64,000 nt of DNA from Pithys albifrons albifrons. Its lineage: Eukaryota > Chordata > Aves > Passeriformes > Thamnophilidae. The stretch spans positions 26,986,523 through 27,050,522 of the forward strand of contig NC_092462.1 in NCBI RefSeq assembly GCF_047495875.1. Reading direction: 5' to 3'. Positions 12,803 to 25,900 of this stretch are shown in pieces (within the stretch, counting starts at the first letter, position 1; every line of letters begins with the position of its first letter). Below the pieces are notes generated by a model that was not told where the DNA came from, did no database searches, and saw only the letters and a list, made by a program, of their open reading frames with translations. The position numbers and the translations under genes were made by a program.

Positions 12803-13355
12803 CGGCCTCACAGAATTGGTCAATTTGGAAGGAACCATAGTGGGATCATCTGGTTCAACCTTCCTGCTCATCCTAGAACACACTGCACAGGATGTGTCCA
12901 GGTGTTTCTTTAATGTCTCCAGTGAGGGAGTTGCCACAACCTCTCTGGGCAATCAGTTCCTGTGCTCAGTCACCTGCACTGGAAAGTTCTTCCTCATGTT
13001 CAGGTGGAACTCCTGTGCAGCAGTTTATGCCCACTGCCTCTTGTTCTACTGCTTGGCACGACTGAGGAAAGCCTGGATCCATCCTCTTGGCACCCCACCT
13101 TTATATTTATACACAATGATGAGGTCCCCTCTCGGTTGTCTCTTCTTCAGGCTAAACAGGCCCAACTCCCCCCACCTTTCCTTGAAAGGGAGATGCTCCA
13201 GTCCCCCACCGCTGCTCTCCACTGGACCCACTCCAGGAGCTCCACATCTCTGTGCACCGAGGAGCTCAGAACTGGACACGGCGCTCCAGATTCTGCCTCG
13301 CTCGGGCCGAGCAGAGGGGCAGGATCAGCTCCCTCTCCTCCCCCTCCCTCTGGCC
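12803..13355 (-). mobile_element. CR1 LINE, 5'-truncated, antisense, abutting the promoter
   Basis: Read on the minus strand, it encodes the C-terminal CR1 reverse-transcriptase end ([26 protein letters not shown]) and continues through the 3' UTR to a diverged GATGATCCCACTATGGTTCC segment near 12,830. The terminal octamer repeat is eroded. The 5' part (13,280-13,355) lies inside the CpG island, about 520 bp upstream of the SEC24B start codon. Confidence 0.9.
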
Positions 13356-13525
13356 TGTCCGCCCGCACCCGCAGGGTTACAGACGGGGCGTGCGGCCCCA
13401 CCACCCGCAGACTAAGAGGGCTGGGCCGGGTCCTGCCGCGCCGATTCCCCCCCATAGAGGCGATTCCCTGCAGGCAGTGGGCGAAGTGAGCCCTTCCCGG
13501 GGCCGGGGCTGAGGCCCGGGCCCGG

Positions 13526-13666
13526 CCATGCCGTGCCGAGCCGTGCTATGCCGGGCCGTACCGGGCCGAGCCGAGCCGAGCCGAGTCGAGTCGAGTCGAG
13601 TCGAGCAGAGCCGAGCCGTGCCCGGCCGAGCCGGCCCGAGCCGAGCCGAGCCGTGCCGAGCCGGGC
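13526..13666 (+). repeat. CCGAG/TCGAG pentamer microsatellite
   Basis: The stretch is built from 5-bp units, mostly CCGAG, with TCGAG variants in the middle and CCGTG or CCGGG variants at the edges. It lies in the CpG island just upstream of exon 1. A 5-bp period cycles through all three frames over 15 bp, and two forward frames stay open. One of these begins at an ATG at 13,528 and is in frame with the SEC24B start. Confidence 0.85.
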
Positions 13667-13682
13667 GCGGTCCTGGGAGGCG

Positions 13683-13696
13683 CCGCCAGGGGGCGC
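13683..13696 (+). promoter_or_regulatory. Candidate CTCF-binding motif in the promoter
   Basis: The 14 bases CCGCCAGGGGGCGC match the CTCF core pattern CCASYAGRKGGCRS at 13 of 14 positions; only the third base differs (G for A). It lies 177 bp before the start codon. Binding is inferred from the motif only, and the surrounding GC-richness raises the chance of a random match. Confidence 0.45.
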
Positions 13697-13872
13697 TGTG
13701 GGCGGCGGCGCTCAGGGCCGCAGCGGCGCGCGCGGCGCTCGGGCCCCGCGTCTCCCGGGCCCTCCCGCGTCTCCCGGCTCCTCGCTCGGCTGCGGATCGG
13801 GGCTCAGGGGGAGGAGGACGAGGAGGAAGAGGAAGGGAAGCGGGACGGAGTGAAGAAGCGCTGCGAGGAGCA

Positions 13873-13987
13873 ATGTCCGCGCCCGCCGGGCTGCCGCCGC
13901 GGCCCGCCGCCGCGTTCTCGCCGGTCGGGCCCGGCGGCCCCCGGGAGGCCGCGGCCCCTGCGGGCGGCGCCCCGCGCTGCCACAACG
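13873..13987 (+). CDS. SEC24B: SEC24B exon 1 (coding part)
   Basis: Encodes residues 1-38 plus the first base of a Gly codon. It starts MSAPAG, as in human, then is Pro/Ala/Gly-rich and ends in RCHN. The donor is AACG|GTGAGG. The middle diverges from mammals, as expected for this disordered end. The exon extends upstream as 5' UTR of unknown length. Confidence 0.9.
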
Positions 13988-16900
13988 GTGAGGGCGCCGC
14001 GGGCGGGGAGGGGGCCCCGGGGCGGCCGCGCTGCCCCCGCACGGGGGAAGGCCACGGGGGTGCCGGGGGGCTGCGCGCCCTTCCTGCCCCCGGGAGGCCG
14101 GGAGGGGCCCGGGCCGGCGAATCCAGCACTCAGGAAGCCCTTGGGATGAAAGGCAGCGGGACCCGCCGGGACCGCTCGGGAAAGGCGCGGGCCCCGCGGA
14201 GGCGTGCGGGGAGAACTTGGGAGCCGCAGCCTCTCCCCGCCTCGCTACAGCGGCGAGGGGATCCGCATCGCTCCCCTCTCGGGGGTGCATCTGCCCGGTG
14301 CTGCGGCGCCTGCTTTGTGGCGTTTCAGGAATGCTCTGGAGGCCACGGCACAGCCAGGCCTCGGCGTCGGCTGCCGAGCATGAGAGTGGGCAGATAATCG
14401 AGTACTGTGGGTGAGAGTACTCACTTAGTGGCTGTTCATGAACTTAAAAGTAGTGGATGGGTAGGCGTTCTCACAACTCAGTCTTGGGATTTGCGTTGAG
14501 CGAACAACATTGGACCAGTGAAATGTGGGTCATTGAAAAACAAAGACAAAATATTTTAAAGTTACAAAGTACTGACTCGCATTTCAGAAGGAGAGGTAGT
14601 GGGACTGACTGTACTATGAATGAAAGTAATGAGCGTGCACTCCCTCATTTTTAAATTGGTGCTCTATAAAATGAGTTATTTATTAATACCCAGTTATAAA
14701 TCCCTGTACGATCATCTTCTCCATGTTTGGTATCTAAATTTGCGCTCTTGTTTGCATAGAGTTCTAGCTCATACTATTAAATCCTTTATTTTGTAGACAG
14801 GCTATTTCCTGTACAGGTGTTTTTTCTGAACAGATCAGTGTGCAGGCTAAGGACCTACCGGATTTTTTGCTCGTGAGTTTTTCTCATGTCCAAAGAGGTA
14901 GTTAAGTGATAAGCACTTAAATGCCTGTGAAGTAGGTGTTGAGTTGGTCACTGGAGTGAATGAAAAGCAAGGTAATTAAACAGTAAATTTTAAGGGCATA
15001 TTAATGCCCAGTTGTGTTCACACTGGTATTGTAATGCTGAATTTTGTAAAACTTGTTCAGAAAATGCCAATTTATATGGCTTTTAATCAAAAAACGTGCC
15101 ATTATCAGGACACACCTACTACAGCATCAATGACCTGGAAGTGTGTTTTACAGAAACATGCAGAAACTGGCATCACATCTTCTCCTTGTGTTTTTAGCTT
15201 AATGAAATAGTAATTTAAAGAGCCATCAGTACTGTTTGTTCCTTTAATTAATTATCTCCATACTGGTGCTAGTATTTTTAGAAACAGCTAATTTTTAGAA
15301 ACACTAGGGAGCAGATCATTTATTTCCAAACACTTTTTCTTTAATTCTGAGAAATTTATACACTGTTCAGTAATAGTCTCAAAATTTTTGTTGTATAACT
15401 TCTGCTTCTGTGTTTTTTAACATGTCTTAGTGATGTACATTTGATGCAATAACTGCATCTTTCATTTTGTGACATCTAGCAATAGCATTCCAGAGTTATC
15501 TTGTAGTACTAATCCTCTGAAGTTACAACACCAGCAGCTTTTTTGTTTGTTTGTTTGTTTGTTTTGGGGGGTTTTTGTTTGGTTTTTTTTGTTTTGGTTT
15601 GGTTTTGGCGGTTTTTGGTTTTGTTTTTTTTTTAATTGCAATAGGATGGGCAGTAGAAGGGAATAGTAACAGAAAAAGACTGTAGTGAAAATTTCCATTC
15701 TGTCTGATAGAAACTAAATTTCACAAAGAAGATTGTCATAGCTTTTGAAATTTAATTTTACATCGTTAGAATGGAGAGTAAATGCAAAATACTGAAGTGA
15801 ATTGAGCTATTTCTGTATTGACTGAAAGAAAACGTTGGTGCATCCTTTTTGATGTTTAGAATGCTCTGTGTTTTAATTACTTAAAATGTGAATTTTTCAG
15901 GTAAAACCTTATAGTAATAGCAATAGCAATCTGATGAAAGAGTCTGCTTTTTGCAGAGAGCAGGTGACCTGTTGTACATAAAGTGATACTAAAAAGGATG
16001 TTCAGCTTTGTTATTATAACGTTTTGCCTGGTTCAGTGACCAAGTCCATTTGAGATCTGTGGAGACTTTAATTTTAGTATAACTTAGAGGTGTTGTTTTG
16101 TTGGGTTTTTAAAGTTAACTTCTTGTGTGTGTTTTATTATTTTTTCCTTCTCTTTTACAATGTTCTCGTTTGATCCTACACTGAAATGGAATGTTTAAAA
16201 AAAAAAAGCTCTCCTCATTTGAGGTGTCATTCATAACTGAGGCTTTAAAATTCAGTTCTTTTGAATGAAATCTTGGAAGTTTGAGAAGCTTTTATTGTCA
16301 TAGTGTTACAGATGGCTTTGTGTCTAAGTGGAAAATTACGTATTTACTAATTTTAGTGCAATGAAAAGTTTCTTATTAAATCAGTACTGAAAGATGATAT
16401 GTGTTTTTCAATATCGATGGAGGACTTCAGTGCTAACATTTTAATGTATTGAAGAGTAACACTGAGAGGATAATTGTATTGATCCTCATGGTTCTTTAGA
16501 AGATTTTTGTGTGGTGCTGTTTACGTCTGGTTTGTAAGGTTATGATTGGTATCTCTACTAGGATTTTGGAAATCAAATTTTCATTGTTATCTTATTTAGC
16601 CTTGTTCTCCATCCCCCCTCAGACTCTGGATATTTTGGATAGTTTCATTAAACTTAATAAAGAAAACAGAGATGTGAAAGGTAGGAAATCCCTGAATATT
16701 TTGTGGAAACCGGAAGCTCAGTGAGTGAAGGAGCAGACAGTTCTGTGACTGAGCTGCTGTGAGAGCTCAGCAGTGGCTTGATTTGCCGGTTTGTTTGCTG
16801 GCAGTTAACAAGGGACAGCGGCGCTGCCCCCTCTCCGTCGTGTAAAGGGCATGTGAGGACACTGGAAGGGAGCCTTCTCTGGAGGTGGATGAAGGGAAGT

Positions 16901-19900
16901 TTCAGGAAGCCAACAGGTGTACTTGGACTGAAAGGAAGTTGTTGTTGTCCAACAAAGGCTACGTATAGGTGAGGGACATGGCAGATGGCTGAATTATTCA
17001 GCTGAGGGAATTCCTGGCCATAAAAACACCTAGCAAGCAAAGCTGTACTAATTCACATAGTGGCACAGGTATAGCACTGCTGGAGGTTTTTTTGGGGGGA
17101 AGGGTGTTGGGGTTTCTTTGTGTGGTGGCTCCCCCTTGCTTAAAAAGTATTAAGATCTTTGGGATTCACCTGTTAATGTCTGTGTAGTTATATATTATAA
17201 CATTATATAAAGTACTAATTGGTCTATAGAAGGAGAGGTTCACTGCTTCGTTAGAGAGATGATGTTTTAGAAGTACACCTTCTGTATGCAGCTAAGATTT
17301 TCAGCTCCTTTCATGGAACTTTTTAGGCATTTGTCAGGTGTTTAGGGAGGAAGGTGGAGTACCTGAGACATCAGGACAGATTGTGCAATTAATTAGATTT
17401 CAAAATGACACTGAGGTTGTATCTTCATTTCCAGTGTTGAAAACTGCTGACTTATCTAATCGTCATTAGTAGCTTCAGCTACTAATTGTGGTACAAAAAT
17501 TACTTTCTACTGACATTCTTTATAATCAAGTGAACAAAAAACTCACTTCAGATAATGGGAAAATCTATCATCTGTAATTGTAAAACTTGATTTCAAAGGA
17601 TCAGCAGTTTGAAATAAAAAATTATTTCTTTCAAATGTGTGTTAGGCTCCTCTGTCTTAGTGAGGTCACCATGGGTTTTATAGTCATGTGTACTTTTAAA
17701 TTTATAGGTGTTTCTACTTAAAAATCTGAAAAAAAGGACTCTTCATTCTCTGATGCAGAGACTGATATCTTGTATTGATAATTCAATCTATATTTATTGT
17801 GTGTGGTTTTTATTTAAAAGAGAGGTAGGAACTGGAAGACTTTGCAGTAGGTGATTCGATATGCCACCTTTTATTTAGTAAGTCAGATGTTCCTAAACCG
17901 GTTTCTAATTTATACCTGCTCCGTCAGCTTATTCTGCATATTTTGGTAGAACAAATGCACAGATTCTTCAGATAAAATATCTTTTCTTGCCACCTTAATT
18001 GACGTTGCTGCTTAAAGCAGCAAGCCTTTAGAGACCTAAGTTATTTGTGTATTTTTGAGTTTGCTCATTCAGACTTTAAATAAGCAGGTCCAAAGTCTTG
18101 CAAAGTTCAGGTAGCTGTTAATGACCTGCTATCTAAAAATCATCATCCTTTAAAGGAGAAAAAACTAAGGAGCTTTGTGAAGCAGCTCCCACTTTGAAGG
18201 AGAAGGTGAATCAGAACCAGTTAAAAGCTCTCTCCAAACTCGGAATGTAATTATTTTTTAGTCTCCTTAGACTTTCTCCCAAGTGCCCTTCTTCTTTTGA
18301 CCCAACAGTCCAAGTTACTGTTCTGCATTTTTTAAGTTTCTTTCCCTTTTCTTCAACTTCCTGCATTGTCAGTTATAAAAGAGCATTTTAAATTTTATCA
18401 GAAAGCAATTTTGGGCAGTATGTTCCTTGCTTACACAGGGGTCTGTTAACAAATTCACTATTAGAATTGCCTTGGAAGTTAATCATAGGATATCTGGGTG
18501 TTACTTGGAGAACAGTCATTTTTCAGAATTTCAAGAGAAGTAATGCTTAAGATTTGTAATCATTGTAAATATGTGGGGTAATCAGCTATTCCTTATTACC
18601 TCAGCTGCTGTTTAATTTGTAAGTGGGCCAGTGCTGTATGTGTTTTTCTTGAGCAAGGGGTGGGAAATAACACCACAGTCATTCAACGTGGTGTAAGCAA
18701 TAAGGTGTGGTAATTTTGATAACGTAAATTATCCAGACAAATGCATTTGTAGTTCACCAGAAAATAAAAATAGGGTTAAGGAAAAGAACATGAGAAAGAA
18801 CTTCCAGTTTTATCATTGATCAGTTGGCACTGAGAAAATCAGCTTGGACATAGTTAACATTTGGTCTCTAGGAAAGAAGCACTTGTTTGACTCTTGCTGG
18901 ACCAATATGTAATTACCCTCTCATGTTGCAGGGTTAGCTGTAGTGATAACAGAGGTCAGTTTCTCTGCTATCAACATCTCGTATGCCTGATGTATCAGGC
19001 AGTAAACTGAGATGACGTGCCTGGTCAAGTAGTCTGTAGTTTCATGAAAATGTCAGTTTTCTCAAAAGCATAATACATGAGAGCACTGAAGACAAGTATA
19101 ACTGCCTTGCAGCACTTTAACTTGGTCACTATATTGAAGATTTGTAAGGAGGAATACCTAGACTGTTACATATTGACCTGTTGGTTTGACTGCAGCTTTT
19201 CATTTTCCATATTCAAGCAGTTTCTTTAAGGCACATTCTTGTATTCAGACACTTAGAAACATCAGTTTGGTGCTTACTGTTGTTCACTATTTGTTTAAGT
19301 ATTAATCCTTAAAAATATTAAAAATACGAGCAGTAGGCAAGGAATCTTGTCATGGAAACCTCTTTTGATAATGGAAGCGATCCATTTTACTGCTATTTTG
19401 GTGTGTGTTTCCACATTACTTAAAATATTGTATTTGCATGAGTTATACTTGGTTTGTTCTCTTGCTGCTGATGGGAACTGATCTCAAAAATAGTGACAGA
19501 AGACAAGGAGAAACCAATTGTTTGTTAGTTCACGTACAGAGTCTGTTTGCACTCCTGGCAGATGCGCCTTTGATGCATGTGACGTTTTCTCCTCATTCCA
19601 GGTCCTGCGCAGAGTCAGATGCAGTTTCCCTCTGGCTATGGCTCACATCCTCCAAACTACAGTGCGCCTTCAGGACACTATTCCCAAGTGCCCAGTAAAG
19701 CTGCTGCTTCACATCTGGATAATCAGTATAGAGGTGGTTACTACCCTAGTTACTATTCAGCACCAGCACAAAATGTTATGATACCTTCTGTGGGTAGCAA
19801 TGTGTTGAATGCACAGGGATCACAACAGCTGTACAACAAAACTCCTCCCCATACAGGGGCATCAAGTGACGGACCTGTTCAAGGAGCAATATCATCTGCA

Positions 19901-22900
19901 TCCTACTTACACATGAGTGCTCAGCAGTCATATTCAGCATTTGATAATCACTACAGCACTTCTGTCAGCTCTTCAGTTGCATCTCAGGGATTTCCCCTTA
20001 ATTCTGATCACTACGCTATGCCTGTGGTTTCTGGTGCCATGTATCCTAATGTTTCCTATCCTCCCGTGGCTGCTGGCAGTGCGTATGGACAGACATTTAC
20101 CTCTCAGAGTCTACCTGCTGTTGGACAGTACAAAGAGACAAATGCATTTTCTAGCCAGAGTACATCAGTACCTCATTCACTTCAACAGCATGTTTCCATG
20201 GGATATAATACAACAATATCAACTGTCTCATCTGCTCAGTCTGTCCAAGACAACCTCTGCAGGAATCTCACTGGATCAGTTGCTAAAGTAAACAACCAAA
20301 TAAATACAGGTATGGTATTATTTGAAGGATAACGAACTTCCAAATTTGTCTCGGAAACATCATTAATCACATTCTTTTGTTGGCTTGTGCTTGTTCACTA
20401 TGTGAAATTCTGTATTGTAGTTTTGAATTTTGTCCTTATTCATTCTTGAAGCTTTTCTGATTTGGTTACCACAGTCTTTACAATAGCAGCTACATGTTTC
20501 TATTGGGAGAGTAAGAAAAAAAACACTATTCAGAGATTGGTTTATTTTATTGGTGTATTTTTCATGTGAGTGGCCTTGGAAGGGAGTTTTTTCATGCAGT
20601 TGTGAAGGAATGTGTAATTTCTGAAATGTGTCCGTTAATCACAAAGATATTTTATAATTTTCTGGCTAAATCGTGATTTGTTTCTTAGACTTTTGCCTAA
20701 GTGAACACACATACACTTTTCACAAAGTTCAGGAAAAAGTGGAACCCTTCATGGGTTTGGGGGCATTTGTAGGGGTTTTTTCATTAATATTTTTTGTAAG
20801 CATTTGAAAGAGATAAGAAGTTGTAGCTGATTTTTGTAAGCACCAACTTGATGGTTTTAGTATGAATGTAGCTATAGAGAATGAAGTTGTGAAGGGGCCA
20901 GTCGAGGGCAAGTGCACTCAACCCTCACTTCTGTTTCACTGGAAAACTGAGTACAAGTTTATGAGGAAGGCAGTAGTTATTAGGAAGTATGAAGGACAAT
21001 AGAGATGTGGGGGTGCTTCCATGGTGAAACATCTTAGTCTGCAGTTGAGAGAGCAATAGCATGTGCAGGAAGATTCTGGTTTTCTTACTACACTGGGAAT
21101 TATTTGACTTGTGTGCTGTGCCAGACTATGGCTTGCTTTTTCTACTAAAAAAACCTGTTTAACGTTTCCTTTTTATGCGAGATATTTCAGGTTATAGTGT
21201 AACACTGAAACTGTTTTAGAGTCCTTGTAGCTGAAGTTTTCTAACACCAAGGACTTACAAAACAGCATTGCTTTGGTGATGATAAAGCTTTGTCTGGGAA
21301 AAGTAGTTAAACACAAATCAAACCATCAATTAATTCATCCAATCCATAGTTTGAATTTAGTGTCAGTATTGCTTTGGACACACACCTACCCCCTTCGACT
21401 AGGATGCAGAGTGTCATCCTTAGCTCAGTTCTATTGCTTTGAATTGTAGTGGATTTGAATTCTGTCTTAATGAGGGGCTCTGTCAGATTTTTTTCCAGTA
21501 CTTTAAAACCATAAAAAAAATACTGATTAAAAAAGAATTATAAGGAGCTTCTTGAAAAGCTTCTGAAGTTAATGCTATTTCATGGTGGAGCATAAAAACA
21601 ATTTTTTTCAAGAACTGAAGGTTTAAAACTCTGTTCAAAAAAATTGATTCTGTTGATTGCAGAATCTGTAGCTGGACATCACAGACTGCAGGTGTCATTC
21701 CAGAATGGTACATATGAAAACAACTTATTGTTTGTTCATACTGTTAGTGTTCCTTTTATAAAAGTTTTTTGCTTCAGTGCTCATTAATTTTATTTCCTTT
21801 GGAGGTGTTTTGAAATCTATGATTTGTTCATAGCAATGTTTTTTTGTAAGGAGCAACTGTTTTAAAGGTGGAACAGTGGAGCTGCCCAGACCATGAAGAG
21901 ACATATAAGCAATAGGTAATCTTATTTCTGAACCATTCAGTGCTGCTCTTATAGGTGTGTGATTGAGTTAGTGCAGGGCCTCCAGAAAAAGTAGCAATAC
22001 TACCCTTGAATTTCAAAGAACCAGTGATAGAATTGGCTGTGTTAGTAGTGTGTAATGGATACACACTTTGCAGTTATGAAAATAAACACTGATCCATTGT
22101 TTCTGTTAGACTTGAGTAATACTGGTTTGTTTGGCAGACTGTGGGCATCAGTAGTTAAACCACACTCAGACTCTTTCTGAGTTTGTAAAGCTGCTGATAA
22201 AGCAGGCCCATGTGGACAGAGAAACTTGCACAGTGGACTGGATTGTGGAACTGATTTTTGTGGAAAATTATTTTTTTTCTCTTCCCTTTGAATCCTGTTT
22301 CAACCCCAGCACACAAATGAATCTGTATTTACTGACTGAGAAAGAGCATTTAAAGGTAGCAGCTGATAGCTAGGCTGGAGGAAGAGCTGGGCAGTTTTAT
22401 TGCTACGTTTTAAACACTTTAAGCCATTTTTTATGTCTGTGGCTAAACAAACTGCCTCCAATGATATCTAACTTAAGTATTTCCCTGTGCAGTCTTACTG
22501 TTCTCAGGTGGAGTAATTTTATATATAGTATTCTAATTGTTTGCAGCCTTTTAAAAAGGGAGTTAGATCTTGAAAATTATTTTACAGTTCTTGTACACGC
22601 TTGCAAAGTGTCCGAGTACAATACACAAGGAATGCAAGGAAATTATGAATGGTTAGACAGAAGGAATTTTTCTGAATATTTCATCCTCCTTGCTGTTCTC
22701 CAGGAAGGAAACAACAGTGGAAAACAGTTGCTGTCTGTTCTGTGCATAGTTTTTAGCAAAATGACTTTAAAAAAAAAAAAGAGAGATACTGAAGTTCCTT
22801 AAATGTGCTTTCTGTGACTGTTGGTGTAAAGAAATTTTGATACAGTATCCTACTGTAAGTCAGTTGCTGTCATTGCTCCTGTGCTGTGGGAGGTGACCTC

Positions 22901-25900
22901 TTATAATCCTTGAAGTATAAATAAGCAAATTATAGAAAGAATACTGTTGTCTTAAAGTATTTTTCAATAGCAATTTTGTGCAGTTACTGAGCACTGGAAG
23001 CTCTCTGTGATGAAAATGAAGCCTTCTTTATGTAGAATGATGTGTTTTTAATAAAATCTATGTGTTCAAGCAGGAATTACTTAAGAAGCTTAGGCCGGCA
23101 AGAGTTTTTCAGAAGTTATTTGATTTCTGTATTATTTTCTACTTGAATGAAAAAAGTTGTGAGCATTGGACTTGAATTAGTGGCTTCAAAAAACCAAATT
23201 TATGTATGGCCTTGCAAAGCCCCCAGAATGCTGAATCTATTAATACCACCCCCCTGAACTGCTGTGTGTCTCAGATACTGAGGACACAGAAGTGCAACAA
23301 AGTCTTTTTCTAAAACTTTGGCAGGCCCTGTCTGAAATAGCTGAAGTATTTTCAGTGGAGCTTCCTGAGATTTCACTAGAAGAAAATAAATTTGTTTTAA
23401 GATTTTTTTTTCTGCAAGTTGACTGTTCTTGATGAATAACAGCCAGTGAGGATAATTTTCTTTGCTTTAGGAAGTATAAATACAGTAGAATATAAATATC
23501 TCTAATTTAAGATTTTTCTCCTTGTTGGAGACTTAAACTAGTTTCATCCTGCAGAATCATCAGCTTCTAACATTCAATTCTGTATTTCAGCAGGACAATG
23601 GTGGTAACAATCTGTCCAGGAGTGTTGTTAATGCTGTGTAAATAACAGACTTTGTATTACTTAGGTTTTTTGTCTTTCTGGGTCAGCAGCTTTCTTAAAT
23701 GTTTTGCAGCTTATTTCAGCTGAAGTTGGTGCACTCTGATTATTGTTGATGCTTTCCAAGTGAGCACATGGGTCAACCAGAATGCCTAAATTTTACTGGG
23801 CTCCTCCCTGAGGAGAGGGAGCTGGAGAACTCCTTCTGTGGGTATATGGTGCAGGTTTCTTTGCATCCTGGCACGGACAGTCTGCTTGAGCAGCAGGTAC
23901 TCTTAATTTCATTATCTCATGTGCATACGTCACCTTCTGTCAGATCAGGATGTAAAGTCCTTGCTGCCCCAGTTCCATAGGAATGTAGGCTATAATCCTG
24001 TAAATCTGCTAATACAGGTGTGGCTGAAAGAAGGGCAGGACTGCAGCCAGTACAGAAAGTCAGGGAGATGGGATACTGTTGAAAAACGAGCTGCAGAGAG
24101 GTGGTTCATCTCTTGATAGAAATTGTATGTTATTTTGGGTGTGGGGGATGTGTGGCATAGGGGATTGTGAGGGCAGGAAATCAAGATCGCGGCTGGAGCA
24201 ACTCAAAAACAATGATTCTTGCAGCTCTTCTGAAAATTTGAGAAGATACTGTGGTGATACACATTTTAACTGTGACCTGTAGGTCTCCTGTAAGAAATTA
24301 AATAACAACTTTGTCGTGATGTATAGGAAAAAAATTATAAATTGTACTGCTGATTTGCCCAGTTCTAGAGATTCTCTCGGTAACATAACTTTTAGCTGTG
24401 GATCTTTATGCTTGATCATTATTAGTGCAAGAGATGTTCATGGTTGAGAGGCACGAAAGGAAAACTTAACTGAAAACCTAGCACTGAAAGTGAGAGAGAG
24501 GAGTTGAATGTGAAAAACAGAAAGTACTGTCACTGAGAATTGGTTTGTATTTATCACAGCCTGACAAAACTCTTGACTTTGCATGACATCAGTTGATTAG
24601 AGTATTTTATGGCCTGATTGTGTTTGTTCTGAATAAGCTGATGGGAAACATGTACTCTGAACTGGTCTTCAGTCCAGCTTTGTCTTGAGCTAAAATGAGG
24701 CATCCCAGAATGATCAGTTCTTATATGACAGAGTATGATGTTCTTATTGGCCAGAGGAAAAAAGAATTCAGTAGCATTATTTCTTGGACCATTGATTTTA
24801 ACATGTGATGGTAGCTAGCAACAGTTTCCTTTGATTTTTGTTACTTATGCCTTTCAAGAGTGTTACATTGTCATCAAATAAAGTTTAACATGTAATTTTG
24901 CAGGTTGGATTTTTGTACCAAAAAAAGTACATTTTTTTGATTGGAGTTAAAACCTTTTTTTTTTCCGACACATTTCAAGCATCCATCCATGTACTTTTGA
25001 AGATTATTGGATAACCTTTGAGAACAGATACAAGTACTTGGCCATAAGTTACTGTTTGGCTTTGAACATGTGACATTGTAGCATTTAGCATTGTTTACAG
25101 CAGTGCTGCAAGCATTGTCATATTGCTTGAAATGTGGAAAATACCATAATCCTACAGAAAACTCTGCTGCAAAATCTGAGTAAGCATGTTAATGTAGTAA
25201 AGAATTTTTCTTGTTATAATTGCGTATCTTGCTTGAGAAAGCTGTGTAGCTACTCTAACAAGAACATTTCTACTGAGAGGTGTGGATGCTCCTATGGGGA
25301 AAGCTGCAAGCCAGGTGTAGAAACACATTATATCAAGTACATTTCAATAAAAAATATGTTTCGTTACAAAAAGGTGTGTCCAATGGCAAAATGCATAATT
25401 TTGATAATACTTGTGTAAAAGTTGTATGTATGCTCAAAATTGTATTTGAAAATTGCAAAATATATAAAAGTTCCATTAAGACAGTGAAAATGTATGCTGT
25501 TGATTTTGACTGTAAATAAGAAAAACAGAAGGATCATTTTAAACTGCCTCTCCTTCATCTTCTGAAGGAAACCTCAGCCTGCCCGCAAAGTTCTTTCAGA
25601 TGTCACCCTCATTTTTTAAGGAAAAGTCAAGGACTGCATGAACTACACAGCTCTGTATACAGAGGAAGCACAGTTAAAATTACCTGTGCATCTAGTGAAT
25701 TTTGTAACTTAAATGAGTACAAATGGTGAATTTTGTCCTTGCTTAATTTCTCTGTCTGTTTACTGAGTATTATGGGTCAAACAATTTCATTTCTGTTCTT
25801 ATTTTTGACAGCTTGGTCTGTCACGGTTTTTCTAGAAAGACTCATAATAGGATTTTTTTTTCAGTTTCCAAGCAAAGAGTGACCCTTAGTTAAGAGCCAG

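Larger units (their letters stand above)
13240..14350 (+). promoter_or_regulatory. SEC24B: CpG-island promoter of SEC24B
   Basis: G+C and CpG density rise sharply here against AT-rich flanks. The island covers the putative 5' UTR, exon 1 and the start of intron 1. No TATA box is evident upstream of the start codon. A GGGCGG Sp1-type box lies near 13,700. The transcription start cannot be placed from sequence alone; it is probably between 13,670 and 13,860. A broad, TATA-less, housekeeping-type promoter fits a general secretion gene. Confidence 0.8.

Noticed and set aside
12756..13415. 219-codon + strand open frame
   Set aside because: It is the antisense reading of the CR1 fragment plus GC-rich promoter edge.
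13533..13853. Second repeat-encoded + strand frame
   Set aside because: It is an alternate frame of the CCGAG repeat and does not join SEC24B.
13377..14129. 250-codon minus-strand open frame over the promoter
   Set aside because: Stop-poor GC-rich sequence opens all frames. The product is Pro/Ala/Arg-rich low complexity and overlaps SEC24B exon 1 and the pentamer repeat.
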